From: Chelativorans salis
GTDB lineage: Bacteria > Pseudomonadota > Alphaproteobacteria > Rhizobiales > Rhizobiaceae
Reading direction: 5' to 3'
Length of the DNA: 64,000 nt
Assembly: GCF_025336525.1 (NCBI RefSeq)
Contig: NZ_JAOCZP010000003.1
Location: 248,001-312,000, forward strand
In this document: positions 20,615 to 33,751 of the stretch, one piece after another
How positions within the stretch are numbered: the first letter of the stretch is position 1
Layout: each line of letters begins with the position of its first letter
Position numbers and translations under genes: made by a program
The notes under the pieces: generated by a model
What the model was told of the DNA's origin: nothing
What the model saw: only the letters and a program-made list of their open reading frames with translations
Databases searched by the model: none

Positions 20615-20784
20615 TTTTTGCTTGCCCTCAAGGGGAAAAGCTGGAAAAGATGCCGGAGTTATCCATGATTAGCCTGGTGGCAGAATGCGGCCGCGCCTTT
20701 TGTGGTGCGCTTCGCATTCCTACATGAAGCCCGGCCGGCACCTGCCGGCCGTTCCATATAGTCGAGACAAGGCAGCGACGGGGC

Positions 20785-23706
<2,922 letters not shown>

Positions 23707-23771
23707 TGACCTCGATGACATCGCTCATCCATTGTCGTTGACTCTAATCATTTCCGTGGGAGGTACTAAGA

Positions 23772-24572
23772 ATGACAAGTTCCGGCACCATCCGCGCCGG
23801 CATCGGCGGCTGGACCTTCGAGCCCTGGGAAGGCACCTTCTACCCGGGCGACCTGCCGAAGAAGCGGCAGCTAGAATATGCCAGCCGGCAACTTCCCACC
23901 ATCGAGGTGAATGGCACCTACTACTCGGCCTTCAAGCCGGCCACCTTCGCCAAGTGGGCGAGCGAGACGCCGGAAGGCTTTGTCTTCTCGTTAAAGGCGA
24001 TCCGCTTCGCAACCAACCGCCGGGTACTCGCCGAGGCCGGCGAATCGGTGACGCGCTTTCTTGAGTCGGGTGTTGCCGAACTCGGCGACAAGCTCGGCCC
24101 CATCCTGTGGCAGTTCGCGCCGACCAAGAAGTTCGACCCGGAGGATTTCGAGGGTTTTCTAAAGCTTCTGCCAGAAAAGCAAGATGGCGTCCGTCTGCGC
24201 CACGTGCTCGAAGTGCGCCATGCCTCCTTCGTCGTGCCGGAATTCGCCGCCCTTGCCCGCAAATACGGCGCCGCCATCTGCTATGCCCACCACTTCACCT
24301 ATCCCGAAATAGCGGATGTGACGGCGGATTTCGTCTACGCGCGGTTGCAGCGCGGCGAGGATTCCATCCCCACCGCCTATACGCCCAGCGATCTCGACCA
24401 ATGGGCGAGCCGCGCCACGACCTGGGCCGAAGGTGGCATGCCGGGCGACCTGCCGCTTGCCGATGAGACAGTGAAGATCGAGCCGCGCCCGCGCGACGTC
24501 TTCGTCTATTTCATCCACGAGGGAAAGATCCGCGCCCCGCAGGCGGCTCGGGCGCTCATGGAGCGGGTGTGA
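23772..24572 (+). CDS. DUF72 (YecE-like) protein
   Basis: TIM-barrel-like protein of 266 residues with family marks GIGGWTFEPWEGTFYP at the N-terminus, EVNGTYYSAFKPATFAKW and VYARLQRGE. The molecular role of DUF72 proteins is unknown. It is read from the same strand as uvrA after 65 bp. Its last 17 bases overlap the end of the convergent glycosyltransferase gene. Confidence 0.9.
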   Translation: MTSSGTIRAGIGGWTFEPWEGTFYPGDLPKKRQLEYASRQLPTIEVNGTYYSAFKPATFAKWASETPEGFVFSLKAIRFATNRRVLAEAGESVTRFLESGVAELGDKLGPILWQFAPTKKFDPEDFEGFLKLLPEKQDGVRLRHVLEVRHASFVVPEFAALARKYGAAICYAHHFTYPEIADVTADFVYARLQRGEDSIPTAYTPSDLDQWASRATTWAEGGMPGDLPLADETVKIEPRPRDVFVYFIHEGKIRAPQAARALMERV

Positions 24573-25428
24573 TAGGTTTTGGCGATGTGGCCTGAGCATC
24601 GGTTTGACCGGGGCGGCCACCGCCGGATATGCCGAACCCGTGATCGAGCACCCTCTTTTGCGCCCAGTGGTAGAAGCTGCCTTCCTCGGGCGGCGAGGTC
24701 GTCGGCCCCTTCTGGTGGATGTGGAAGCCGATGAATTCAGGGTGGTGAAGCGGTTCCAGGCCATATTTGGCCGAGAATATCTTCAGCGATTCCTTCCCGT
24801 TCCAATAATAGAAGCTCTCCTTGGGCGCCGCATCGGCGAATATTCCGTAGCGCTTCGCCATGCGCGAAATGCCGTCATTGGCAAAGATCGTGATGCCGAG
24901 GGCAGCCGGCGTGACCTCCTTTCCCTTCAGCCTCAAGAGCATCGGTCTGAGCACGCGCCGCCTTACCCCGAGCCAGCGCGGCGCAATATCGTCGCTGGCG
25001 ATATACCGTTCGAACTCCTCGATGATCGGGCTGTTCTCCGGCAGGTAGAGCGCCGAGACGCCGAGACGGCTACGGTTCTCGCGCGCCAGATAGTGCCGGT
25101 CCGGATCAGGTTCGAACCTCTTCACCAGATAGATGTCGGTATCGAGCCACACGCCCTGCTTGTGCTTCATGAGCGTGACGCGGAACAGATCGCTGAAATG
25201 GGGAATAGTGCGGGACGATTTGAGATCGGGATAGCCGGGATCGAGCCGCTTGAAGGTCTCCCGCGGCAATATCGCCTCCGCGTCGCAACACTCCACCCCC
25301 GTGGGAACGTTCAGGACCGGCTCGTAGCTGAACAGTTTGACCCGCTGGCCCGTCATGACCATCGAGGCCAGGCAAAGCTGGTCGACCTCGCGAAGATGCG
25401 TTCCGTGCCAGAAGGTGCAGATATCCAT
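24556..25428 (-). CDS. Glycosyltransferase with DXD sugar-binding region
   Basis: Predicted cytoplasmic glycosyltransferase of 290 residues. The central segment SDLFRVTLMKHKQGVWLDTD, followed by IYLVK, holds the DxD nucleotide-sugar motif and matches the Gly_transf_sug/GT32-type region. The N-terminus (FWHGTHLREVDQLCLASM) fits the same group. It ends the long minus-strand envelope cluster, 3 bp after lpxB, so a role in lipopolysaccharide or other surface glycan assembly is likely. Donor and acceptor are unknown. Confidence 0.75.
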   Translation of the reverse strand: MDICTFWHGTHLREVDQLCLASMVMTGQRVKLFSYEPVLNVPTGVECCDAEAILPRETFKRLDPGYPDLKSSRTIPHFSDLFRVTLMKHKQGVWLDTDIYLVKRFEPDPDRHYLARENRSRLGVSALYLPENSPIIEEFERYIASDDIAPRWLGVRRRVLRPMLLRLKGKEVTPAALGITIFANDGISRMAKRYGIFADAAPKESFYYWNGKESLKIFSAKYGLEPLHHPEFIGFHIHQKGPTTSPPEEGSFYHWAQKRVLDHGFGISGGGRPGQTDAQATSPKPITPAP

Positions 25429-25431
25429 GGA

Positions 25432-26613
25432 TCACCGCGTGCTGTTGCGTTCGATCTGCCCGATCACGATCTCCGCCGCCATATCCCCCGACGGGCGCGG
25501 CGTGGCAAGCGCCTCCGCCACTTCGGCAAAGCCCTCGCGTTGGGCGCGGCGGGTCGGGGTATCGCGCCAGAGCTGGTCCAGTTGGCGCGCCAGATAGCCG
25601 GGGCGGACAAACTCGTTGAAATGCTCCGGCACCACGGGCCAGCCGGCGATCAGGTTGGGGAGCGACGCGGACCAGACGGTCAGCAGAAACGGCGCCAGCC
25701 GCGAGGCGACGGCATCCGTCTTATAGCAGCTTATGAAAGGCACGCGGGAAAGCGCAAGCTCCAGCGCCACCGTGCCCGAGCAGGCGAGCGCGGCGTCGGC
25801 TTCGGCGAAGGCCGCCCATTTGCGCGCCTGGTCCAGGATAATCTCCGGCCGCACCGGCCAGCCTGCCGCTGCCGTCTTCACCAGTTCCGCGACGTGCGGC
25901 ACCGTGGGAAGCGCCACGTCGAATGTGTGTCCCGCCGCCGTCAGCTCCGCCACCGTCTCCCCGAAGGGACCGAGAAGCCGCCGCACCTCGCCTTTTCGGG
26001 AGCCCGGCAGAAGAAGGAGCTTCTTCCGCGCCCCCTGCCCCTTCCCGCCCTTCCCGTCCTGCGCCCGCGCCGCTGCCTGGATATTCTCGTCATTGCTCAG
26101 GCGATGACCGACGAACGTGCCGGGCGGTCCGCCGAGACGGCGAAGCTCGTCCGGCTCAAAGGGTAGAAGACACAGCACGTGGTCGACATGTGGCCGCATC
26201 GCCGCCGCCCGGCCGGGCCGCCACGCCCATACGCTCGGGCACACATAGTGAACGATGGGGATCGAAGGATCGGCCGCCCTCACCCTCTTCGCCACGCGCA
26301 GGCCGAAATCGGGGCTGTCGATGGTGATCAGGCAATCGGGCTTCACTGCGGTAATCGCGCTCGCCGCCTGGCCGATACGCCGCATGAGGCGCGGCAGGTC
26401 GCGCAGGACGGCCGAGATACCCATGAGCGCAATGTCGTCGGCGTTGAAAAGGGACTTGAGCCCCAAACCTTCGAGATTGCGCCCGCCGACACCGGTCAGC
26501 TCGACCGTTCGGCCCGTCTGCCGCCCGATCGCCGCCACAAGGTCGGCGCCCAGAATATCCCCCGACTCCTCGCCGGCAACGACGGCGATGCGAAGCGGAC
26601 GCTCTCGGCTCAT
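25432..26613 (-). CDS. lpxB: Lipid-A-disaccharide synthase
   Basis: Joins UDP-diacylglucosamine and lipid X to the lipid A disaccharide at the inner membrane. The ATG at 26613 (MSRERPLRIAVVAGEESGDI) overlaps the lpxI stop by 4 bp and gives 393 residues, normal for LpxB. Family stretches include IDSPDFGLRVAKRVR, VHYVCPSVWAWRPGRA and LLPGSRKGEVRRLL. The longer upstream frame lies inside lpxI and is not used. Confidence 0.95.
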   Translation of the reverse strand: MSRERPLRIAVVAGEESGDILGADLVAAIGRQTGRTVELTGVGGRNLEGLGLKSLFNADDIALMGISAVLRDLPRLMRRIGQAASAITAVKPDCLITIDSPDFGLRVAKRVRAADPSIPIVHYVCPSVWAWRPGRAAAMRPHVDHVLCLLPFEPDELRRLGGPPGTFVGHRLSNDENIQAAARAQDGKGGKGQGARKKLLLLPGSRKGEVRRLLGPFGETVAELTAAGHTFDVALPTVPHVAELVKTAAAGWPVRPEIILDQARKWAAFAEADAALACSGTVALELALSRVPFISCYKTDAVASRLAPFLLTVWSASLPNLIAGWPVVPEHFNEFVRPGYLARQLDQLWRDTPTRRAQREGFAEVAEALATPRPSGDMAAEIVIGQIERNSTR

Positions 26614-27506
26614 TGCTCCCGCCCCCGCGCAAAACCGAGAAGGAAAAGGCCGTGCCGGTCGGCCAGGCTCACGGTCTCCGCTGAGGCGAGGATGAAGCTC
26701 AGTCCGGCCTCGACGGCTATACCGGCCAGCCCCGCCCCATGGGCGGCCGTCACGGTCTGCGGGCCGATCGTCGGCAGGTCGGCGCGCGCCTCCTGGCCTG
26801 GCTTGGCGCATTTCACCAGAACGCCGCGCCCCTTCCCGGCAAGCCGCCCGTGCGAACGCAGCTCCTTGGTGCGGGCAAGCAGCCCGTCCGTCCCCTCGAT
26901 ACCCTCGAGCGCGACGGCCCGCCCGCCGATGGCGATCGCTGCCTGCCCGATGTCCAGCCGGCCGATGGCGCGGGCGGCGGCAAGGGCTGCGACGATGTCC
27001 TTCTCGTCACCGCGCGTCGGCTTCGCCTTGCTCAAAAGCCCCTCCGGCGCCAGCAGTTCCGGCACCAACTCATGGGCGCCGACGACGCGTATCCCGTTCG
27101 CCTCGACATAGCCGACGAGCATGCGCAGCAGCGCGTCGTCGCCACGCGCATAAGCCGTGACGAGCCGCGGCAGGTGCAGGAGAAAAGCCGGATGGAAGCG
27201 CAGGCTGCCGAGCGGCGGGCGCACTGAGACGCCGCCGGACAGCACCAGATGGGTCACGCCGTGGCGCTTGAGCGTCGGCATGAGAAGCCCCAGCCGCTGC
27301 GCCGGCACGTGCAGGAGTTCGTAACGATCCGGCGCTTCCGCAAAAGCCGCCTCACCCTCAATGCCGACGACGAGCGGGCGGTGGCCGGCGCCGACGAGCG
27401 CCTCCACGACATCTTCCGGCAGCCGGCCGCTGCCGGCGATGATGGCTATGCGGTCGCCCGCGCCGATTGCCGGGCGGCGCGGCTCATCATTCCATGCCGT
27501 CGTCAT
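26610..27506 (-). CDS. lpxI: UDP-2,3-diacylglucosamine pyrophosphatase LpxI
   Basis: Cleaves UDP-2,3-diacylglucosamine to lipid X and UMP; LpxI replaces LpxH in alphaproteobacteria. I start at the ATG at 27506 (MTTAWNDEPRRPAIG); an ATG at 27515 is equally possible. The body has RIAIIAGSGRLPEDVVEAL, GVSVRPPLGSLRFHPAFL and GTDGLLARTKELR, as in DUF1009. It is translationally coupled to lpxA upstream and lpxB downstream. Confidence 0.93.
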   Translation of the reverse strand: MTTAWNDEPRRPAIGAGDRIAIIAGSGRLPEDVVEALVGAGHRPLVVGIEGEAAFAEAPDRYELLHVPAQRLGLLMPTLKRHGVTHLVLSGGVSVRPPLGSLRFHPAFLLHLPRLVTAYARGDDALLRMLVGYVEANGIRVVGAHELVPELLAPEGLLSKAKPTRGDEKDIVAALAAARAIGRLDIGQAAIAIGGRAVALEGIEGTDGLLARTKELRSHGRLAGKGRGVLVKCAKPGQEARADLPTIGPQTVTAAHGAGLAGIAVEAGLSFILASAETVSLADRHGLFLLGFARGREQ

Positions 27507-28320
27507 CGTCCTCATCCACGGCCCCGCTCGGCGGCACGGTGAAGTGACGCTTTTCCCGACCGGCAACGAAGCTGAGGACATCCGCCACCGCTTGCGAACC
27601 GGAAAACTCGCGCTGCACGAGCGCCAGGTTCTCCGACAGCGGCCGCTCCGGCGAAAACAGAAGCTTGTAGGCCCGCCGAAGCTGCATCAGCTCGGAACGC
27701 TCCATGCCGGCGCGCTTCATGCCGATTACGTTGAGCCCGCGCAGCTTGGCCCGATCGCCCACCGCCATGCCGTAGGGAATGACGTCGCCGACGACGGCGG
27801 CAAAGCCACCCAGAAACGCATGATGGCCGATGCGGACGAACTGGTGCACCGCCGCATAGCCGGACATGATGACGTGATCGCCGATCTCCGAATGCCCACC
27901 GAGACCGGCGTAATTGGCCATCGTCACGTTGTTGCCGATATCAGAATCGTGGGCGACGTGGCTGTAGGCCATGAAAAGACAATTGTCGCCGATGGTGGTC
28001 TCGCCGCGGCTGGTATCGGTTCCGCGGTGCAATGTCACGCCCTCGCGGATCACGCAGCCGCGGCCCACGGTCAGCGTCGTGCGGCCGCCCTTGTGCTTGA
28101 AATTCTGCGGCGGGCCGCCCAGCACGGCGTTGGGGAAGACCTGGCAGCCCGCCCCGAGCGTTGTCGCGCCCATGATCGACACATGGCTGATCAGCTCCAC
28201 GTCGTCGCCGAGCACGGCGTCGGCGGAAATGTGGCAGAAGGGGCCGACGCGGACGCCGCTGCCAAGCTCGGCGCCCTTCTCGACGACGGCCGAAGGGTGG
28301 ATAAAAGTCTGTGCTGTCAT
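27487..28320 (-). CDS. lpxA: UDP-N-acetylglucosamine acyltransferase
   Basis: First enzyme of lipid A synthesis, transferring a 3-hydroxyacyl chain from ACP to UDP-GlcNAc. The ATG at 28320 gives 277 residues beginning MTAQTFIHPSAVVEKGA. Hexapeptide repeats form the left-handed helix, with the catalytic histidine region MAYSHVAHDSDIGN. The C-terminal helical domain ends with an acidic DEDDDDGME tail. It follows fabZ with 8 bp spacing. Confidence 0.96.
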   Translation of the reverse strand: MTAQTFIHPSAVVEKGAELGSGVRVGPFCHISADAVLGDDVELISHVSIMGATTLGAGCQVFPNAVLGGPPQNFKHKGGRTTLTVGRGCVIREGVTLHRGTDTSRGETTIGDNCLFMAYSHVAHDSDIGNNVTMANYAGLGGHSEIGDHVIMSGYAAVHQFVRIGHHAFLGGFAAVVGDVIPYGMAVGDRAKLRGLNVIGMKRAGMERSELMQLRRAYKLLFSPERPLSENLALVQREFSGSQAVADVLSFVAGREKRHFTVPPSGAVDEDDDDGME

Positions 28321-28328
28321 GCCACCCG

Positions 28329-28799
28329 TCAATCCGGCTCGTTTGGCGACATCAAGGCGGAAATCACCGCCTCCGCCACCTTGCCGCCGTCGACCATGGC
28401 TTCGCACGAAAACTTCCAGATATTGCCGCGCTGCTTCAGCTTATTGACGTGGATCTCCAGCCGGTCGCCCGGCACAACCGGCTTACGGAACTTGGCGTTG
28501 TCGATGGTCATGAAATAGACCACCGAGGGCTGGCTGTCGCTGGCATTGTGGATGCAGATGGCGCCCGCCGTCTGTGCCATCGCCTCGATGATCAGCACGC
28601 CCGGCATCACGGGCTGGCCAGGGAAATGCCCCATGAAATGCGGTTCGTTGACCGTCACGTTCTTGATGCCAATGGCGGAATTGTCCGCGTCCACATCGAT
28701 GATCCGGTCGACCAGCAGAAAGGGATAGCGGTGCGGCAGGAGCCGCAAAAGGTTCTGTATGTCGAGGCTTTCCAGTGTGATCGACGCGCTCTTATCCAT
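28329..28799 (-). CDS. fabZ: 3-hydroxyacyl-ACP dehydratase
   Basis: Dehydrates 3-hydroxyacyl-ACP in fatty acid elongation and competes with LpxA for substrate. The 156-residue protein begins [14 protein letters not shown] at 28799. It has [14 protein letters not shown] and the catalytic hot-dog segment [19 protein letters not shown]. The start overlaps the lpxD stop by 8 bp, which ties the two together. Confidence 0.96.
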   Translation of the reverse strand: MDKSASITLESLDIQNLLRLLPHRYPFLLVDRIIDVDADNSAIGIKNVTVNEPHFMGHFPGQPVMPGVLIIEAMAQTAGAICIHNASDSQPSVVYFMTIDNAKFRKPVVPGDRLEIHVNKLKQRGNIWKFSCEAMVDGGKVAEAVISALMSPNEPD

Positions 28800-29850
28800 C
28801 GCTCTTGTTCCCCTTCCGCTTTCCTTCCGCCAGGCTGCGCAGGGCGGCAATCTCCCGAAACGCCTGTCGCATGGGCTGGGCGGGAGAGCCGGCCCAGCGC
28901 TCGCCGGCTGGAATATCGGTCATGACGCCGCTCGACGCGGCAAGCTGGGCGCGGTCACCAATGGCAATGTGGTCGGCGATGCCGACACGCCCGCCAAGCA
29001 TCACATGGTCGCCCAGCGTTACCGAGCCCGACAACCCGCAGTGGCCGGCGATAACGCAGCCCCGCCCGATGCGCACATTGTGTGCCACCTGTACCAGATT
29101 GTCGATCTTGGTGCCCTCGCCGATCACCGTATCGGACAGCGCGCCGCGGTCCACGGTGGTGTTGGAGCCGATCTCGACATCGTTCTGAATGATGACACGG
29201 CCGATCTGTGGGTTCTTCTCCAGGCCCGTCGCGCCCGGCAGAAAGCCGAAACCGTCCTGGCCGATCTGTGCGCCCGGGTGAACGATGACACGATCGCCGA
29301 GGACGGCGTATTGCACGGTCGCATTGGGACCGATGTAGGAGTCGCGGCCCACGCTGCAACCGGCGCCGATCACTGCATGCGGGGCAATCACCGCGCCGCG
29401 TCCGATCGCCGCTCCGGCGCCGATCACCGCGCCGGCCTCCACCACCGCACCCTCCTCCAGCACCGCATCGGGCGCGATGACGGCGTGGGCCGAGATGCCG
29501 GTCTCGCCGGTCACCGGCTGCGGGCGGATCGCCGCCGGGAAAAGCAACCTTGCCACCTCGGCAAAGGCCTGCTGGGGCTTGGACGTCACCAGAATGGCAA
29601 TGCCGGGCGGCACCTGGCTGGCGGCCTCTTCCGAACACAGCACAGCCGATGCTCGAAGTACACCGAGCATCGCCGTGTTGCGCTTGCCGTCGATGAAGAC
29701 GAGCGTGTTCTCACCACCCTCGGAAGCCGGCGCGAGACGGGCGACCGCAACGTCCGAATGCGCCGAATCGACCAGCCGCGCGCCGGTCAGCGTGGCAATT
29801 TCGCTCACCTGAAAGCGGCGCGCGGGAGCGAAAAATTCCGGTTCCTTCAT
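28792..29850 (-). CDS. lpxD: UDP-3-O-(3-hydroxyacyl)glucosamine N-acyltransferase
   Basis: Third enzyme of lipid A synthesis, adding the N-linked acyl chain. The 352-residue protein begins [19 protein letters not shown] at 29850. An N-terminal uridine-binding domain precedes many hexapeptide repeats, and the catalytic His region [18 protein letters not shown] is present. It follows bamA closely, as in most proteobacteria. Confidence 0.95.
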   Translation of the reverse strand: MKEPEFFAPARRFQVSEIATLTGARLVDSAHSDVAVARLAPASEGGENTLVFIDGKRNTAMLGVLRASAVLCSEEAASQVPPGIAILVTSKPQQAFAEVARLLFPAAIRPQPVTGETGISAHAVIAPDAVLEEGAVVEAGAVIGAGAAIGRGAVIAPHAVIGAGCSVGRDSYIGPNATVQYAVLGDRVIVHPGAQIGQDGFGFLPGATGLEKNPQIGRVIIQNDVEIGSNTTVDRGALSDTVIGEGTKIDNLVQVAHNVRIGRGCVIAGHCGLSGSVTLGDHVMLGGRVGIADHIAIGDRAQLAASSGVMTDIPAGERWAGSPAQPMRQAFREIAALRSLAEGKRKGNKSDG

Positions 29851-29905
29851 TGAATGCCTTTTGGTCCGGGCCGCCGGCCGCCGCCCGGACAGCATGCTTT
29901 TGTTC

Positions 29906-32275
29906 CTAGAACCGGGTCGAGATACCGAAGTTCCAGTGCTGGATCCGGTCCGTCGATTCCTTCACGACCGGTTCGGCATAGTCGACCCTGAGCGGCCCGA
30001 AGGGCGAAGCCCAGATCAGGCTCGCGCCGACGGAAGCGCGCCACTCCATGCCGGTGCCTTCCGCCCCGGAAACGTCGCTTCCATAAAGGGTTGCGGCATC
30101 CGCAAACACCGCACCACGGATGCCGAAGCTTTCGGGAACAACCGGCAGCGGAAACTGCGCTTCGGCGGTGGCATGGAAATAGGTCGTGCCGCCGAGATAG
30201 TCGCGATTGCTGTCCGGATCGGTCGGATCGACAAGTTGGTACGGACCTATGCCGTTGTACTTGAAGCCACGAATGATCCGATCACTGCTGTTGAAGTGGT
30301 CGAAGACGCGCAGATCGTCTTCGAAACCGACGATATGTCCCCCGCCCACCGTCAGCAGGCCAACAAGGTCGAGCTCCTCGGAGAGCATCTGGTACATGTT
30401 GGCGCGCGCGGTGAATTTTGCCCATTTGGCATCGCCGCCGAGACCCGCGATCTCCGTCGTCAAAGTGGCATGGATGCCCTCGCGCGGATTCTGCATATCA
30501 TCAATCGTATTGTAGATAAGCGAGCCGCTGACGGAAGACTTCCGCCATGTTCCTTGATCGAGAGCGTCCTGAATTGCCTGCGAGAGATCACTGTTTTCAA
30601 CATCGCTATCGCGATCATACTCTTCCTGGGTGTAGTTGTAGGCAAACTGCGCCGTCAGCGCCTCGTTGATCGGCAGGCCGAAGCGGACCGTTCCGCCGGT
30701 CGCCTCTCTGTCGTAGATTTTATCGCCCGCCGAATTGCTGAAGGTGCGCGTGTTGCGGAAGATGTCGAAGCCCGCGGAAATCCGCCGGCCGAGGAAATAG
30801 GGCTCGGTGAAGGAGAAGGTGTAGTCGCGCGAATCCTCGCCGCCGGCAGCGGCAACACGGATGAATTGGCCGCGTCCCAGGAAGTTGCGCTCCGTGATCG
30901 AGCCCTCGACCGAGAAGCCGCCGCCGGAGGAGCTGGAGGCGCCCGTGGTGTAGCCGGCGCCGATGGAAAACTCGCCGGTCGACTTCTCGACCACGTCCAC
31001 CACCAGCACCACCTGGTCTGGCTCGGAGCCGGGCACCGTGGTGATATTCACCGTCTGAAAGAAGTTCAGCCTGTCGAGCCGGCGCTTCGCCCGCTGGACG
31101 AGGACCTGGTTGAAGGCATCACCCTCGCTGATGTCGAACTCGCGGCGGATGACATAGTCGCGCGTGCGGTTGTTGCCGCGGATTTCGATGCGCTCGATAT
31201 AGGCGCGCGGTCCCTCGTCAATGGCATAGACGACGGAGATCGTGCGGTTTGCGAAATCGCGGTTGCCGCGCGGCGTGACCTGCGCAAAGGCATAGCCGAG
31301 GCCGGCGACGCTCTCCGTCAGGCCGACGATCGTGTCTTCGACATCCTCGGCGCTGTAGACGGAGCCGCTGCGGGTCCTGAGCTCGGACCGCAGGGCATCG
31401 GTGTTGACGCCGGGAATCGTTGATTCGATGGCGACATCGCCGAACCTGTAACGTTCACCCTCATCGATTGTGAAGGTGACCGTGTATTCGTTGTCAGTGA
31501 GGTCCGCGGTGGACGAGATGACACGGAAGTCAGCATATCCGCGATTGAAGTAAAAGCGGCGCAGTGCTTCCTCGTCGGCGCGCAGCCGGTTTTCGTCGTA
31601 AATGTCGTTGCGCAGCAGGAACGAGAAGATGTTCGACTGCTTGGTCGATATCACATCCCGCAGGCGCCGGTCCCCGAAGGCGTTGTTGCCGACGAAATTG
31701 ATGGTGGCGATCTTGGTGCGGTCGCCTTCCTGGACCTCGTAGATGACGTTGACGCGGCCGTCGTCCAGCTCCTGCACGCGCGCGGTGACCGTCGCGTCGT
31801 CGCGGCCGATGCGGCGATAGGCCTCGCGGATCGCCTCGGCGTCGGCCTCCATGAGCTGGTTGGAGAAGGCGCGGCGCGGCTGCAGTTGGATCGACTGCAC
31901 CAGGCTCTGGTCCTTGATCTTCTTGTTGCCCTGGAAGAGCACCTGGTTGACGATCGCATATTCGTCGACCGTCACGATGAGCGCGCCGCCGGACTGGGTA
32001 ATGGACACGTCAGCAAAAAGGCCGGTGGCGAAAAGGCGCTTCACGGCCTCGTCGAGATCGGCATTGCTGAAGGACTCTCCCGGGCTGATGCCAACCTGGG
32101 TGCGGATCGTGTCAGCATCGACGCGGCGGTTTCCCCGCACCTCGATCCGGCTTACCGTCGCCGCCTCGGCCGAGGCGACCGCCGCGAGTTGAACGGCAAC
32201 CGCTCCGGCCGTCGCAAAACCGGCCGACAGCGCTACCGCCGAAACGGCGGACATCAATCTCGAAGCTGCCTTCAT
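29906..32275 (-). CDS. bamA: Outer-membrane protein assembly factor BamA
   Basis: Omp85 protein that inserts beta-barrels in the outer membrane. The 789-residue protein has a signal peptide (to about residue 38), five POTRA domains through about 435 and a 16-strand barrel ending in the aromatic GISTRF. The conserved VRGF-type loop appears as [15 protein letters not shown]. It stands between rseP and lpxD, the common order, with 242 bp upstream that probably hold a separate promoter. Confidence 0.97.
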   Translation of the reverse strand: MKAASRLMSAVSAVALSAGFATAGAVAVQLAAVASAEAATVSRIEVRGNRRVDADTIRTQVGISPGESFSNADLDEAVKRLFATGLFADVSITQSGGALIVTVDEYAIVNQVLFQGNKKIKDQSLVQSIQLQPRRAFSNQLMEADAEAIREAYRRIGRDDATVTARVQELDDGRVNVIYEVQEGDRTKIATINFVGNNAFGDRRLRDVISTKQSNIFSFLLRNDIYDENRLRADEEALRRFYFNRGYADFRVISSTADLTDNEYTVTFTIDEGERYRFGDVAIESTIPGVNTDALRSELRTRSGSVYSAEDVEDTIVGLTESVAGLGYAFAQVTPRGNRDFANRTISVVYAIDEGPRAYIERIEIRGNNRTRDYVIRREFDISEGDAFNQVLVQRAKRRLDRLNFFQTVNITTVPGSEPDQVVLVVDVVEKSTGEFSIGAGYTTGASSSSGGGFSVEGSITERNFLGRGQFIRVAAAGGEDSRDYTFSFTEPYFLGRRISAGFDIFRNTRTFSNSAGDKIYDREATGGTVRFGLPINEALTAQFAYNYTQEEYDRDSDVENSDLSQAIQDALDQGTWRKSSVSGSLIYNTIDDMQNPREGIHATLTTEIAGLGGDAKWAKFTARANMYQMLSEELDLVGLLTVGGGHIVGFEDDLRVFDHFNSSDRIIRGFKYNGIGPYQLVDPTDPDSNRDYLGGTTYFHATAEAQFPLPVVPESFGIRGAVFADAATLYGSDVSGAEGTGMEWRASVGASLIWASPFGPLRVDYAEPVVKESTDRIQHWNFGISTRF

Positions 32276-32517
32276 TTAGCTAAAATACCTTCTGTTCTCG
32301 TTGTCCCCACTGCGAGAAAACCGGACGCGCAGGCAATTTGGCCTACCGTAATAGCCGGAATTTCCCTACACGCAAGGCTTCTGGTTAATTTGCGTTTACG
32401 AAACAGGCATTAGTGGCTTTCGCGCCACGCCAATCGTTCGCCGTGGTAAACGCCGCCTCAACAACCCCCGGTGGATGTCTCTCCCCTATCCTTCCCTGCG
32501 CTGAATCGCCCCTTCGA

Positions 32518-33657
32518 TCAGCATCCAAACAGATCGTTCCAGAAAACGAAAGCCATGAACACCAGCACCACCAACATTCCCGCCCGATAAACCACCTCGA
32601 CAACCTGCGAGGGGACGGGCCGGCGCAGCACCGCCTCAAGGGCGTAGAACGCCAGATGCCCACCATCAAGTGGGGGAATGGGCAGAAGGTTGAGAATGCC
32701 GATGCCCACCGACAAGAGCGCCACCAGCTGCACCAGCCATTCGAAACCGAGACCTGCCGCCTTGCCGGCCATGTCGGCGATCTTCACCGGCCCGCCGAGC
32801 TGGCAGCGGTCCTCGCGGCCGGCCACCAGGCGCTTGAGGAATTGCCCCGTCCGGGCAATGACGCTGCCGGTCTCCTCAATACCAGCCCCCACAGCCTCCA
32901 ACGGGCTGTACTCGACCATGCGCCGCTGGCCCAGCTCCTCGTTGTTGACGACGCCGATGAGGCCGATCTTGATCGTGTTGCCGAGCGCGTCCGTCTGCTC
33001 GGTCGCCTCCGGCGTGGCAACCGCCTCGACCTGACGGCCGTCGCGCTCCAGGACAAAGGTGAGCGGATCTCCGGCGCGGCCGGAAACCAGCCGCTGCACG
33101 TCAGTGAACGTCTCCACGCGCACGCCATTGACGGAGACGAAGCGGTCACCGGGCTCGATGCCTGCCTGCGCCGCCGGGCTGTCCGGCCGCACCTCGGCCA
33201 CTATCGGCTCGGATACGTAGCGGCCGAACATCGCGAACATGACGGCGAAGACGACGATGGTCAGTAGGAAATTGAACAGAGGCCCGGCGAAAACGGTGGC
33301 CGCCCGTTTCCACACCGGCTGCGTGTGGAAGGCCACGTTCCGCTCCTCGTCGGAAAGCTCGTCCAGGCCCTCCGCATCGGGCTGGCTGGCCGCCCCGACA
33401 TCGCCGACGAACTTCACATAGCCGCCCAACGGGATCGCCGAAAGCCGCCAGCGCGTGCCGCGGCGGTCGGTGAAGCCGAGTAGCTCGGGCCCGAATCCGA
33501 TGGAGAAGGCCCTGACGCCGATACCGCACCAGCGGCCGACGAGATAGTGCCCCATCTCGTGCACGAACACGACGACGGTGAGCACGAACAGAAACGGCAC
33601 GATGGTTCCGATAAGGAAGTTGCCGAGACCGAGGAAGGGAACAGCAATATCGGTCAC
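32518..33657 (-). CDS. rseP: Site-2 metalloprotease RseP
   Basis: Intramembrane zinc protease that cuts anti-sigma factors or signal peptides. The 379-residue protein has an N-terminal HExxH motif (VVFVHEMGHYLVG), a PDZ domain in the middle (about 130-220, AQAGIEPGDRFVSVNGVRVE) and the C-terminal LDG motif (PIPPLDGGHLAFY). Four hydrophobic segments fit the family. It follows cdsA directly; no dxr lies between, unlike many alphaproteobacteria. Confidence 0.95.
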   Translation of the reverse strand: MTDIAVPFLGLGNFLIGTIVPFLFVLTVVVFVHEMGHYLVGRWCGIGVRAFSIGFGPELLGFTDRRGTRWRLSAIPLGGYVKFVGDVGAASQPDAEGLDELSDEERNVAFHTQPVWKRAATVFAGPLFNFLLTIVVFAVMFAMFGRYVSEPIVAEVRPDSPAAQAGIEPGDRFVSVNGVRVETFTDVQRLVSGRAGDPLTFVLERDGRQVEAVATPEATEQTDALGNTIKIGLIGVVNNEELGQRRMVEYSPLEAVGAGIEETGSVIARTGQFLKRLVAGREDRCQLGGPVKIADMAGKAAGLGFEWLVQLVALLSVGIGILNLLPIPPLDGGHLAFYALEAVLRRPVPSQVVEVVYRAGMLVVLVFMAFVFWNDLFGC

Positions 33658-33751
33658 GTCAATTCCTTGTGCTTTCGATGCCGGATAGTTTGCCTCACGA
33701 ACGTTAATGTCTGCTCAAAACCGGCAAATCCATGACGGGATGTAACATTTC

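Larger units (their letters stand above)
19827..20784. other. 958-bp ssb-uvrA divergent region, mostly unexplained
   Basis: Contains two LexA-type boxes, one for each gene, at its edges. The middle (about 20160-20520) is GC-rich and non-coding by my reading: frames are open on both strands but lack RBS and family features. It can form hairpins, for example GGCTCCAC (20356-20363) with GTGGAGCC (20371-20378). It might be a decayed insertion or an RNA; I could not identify it. Confidence 0.5.
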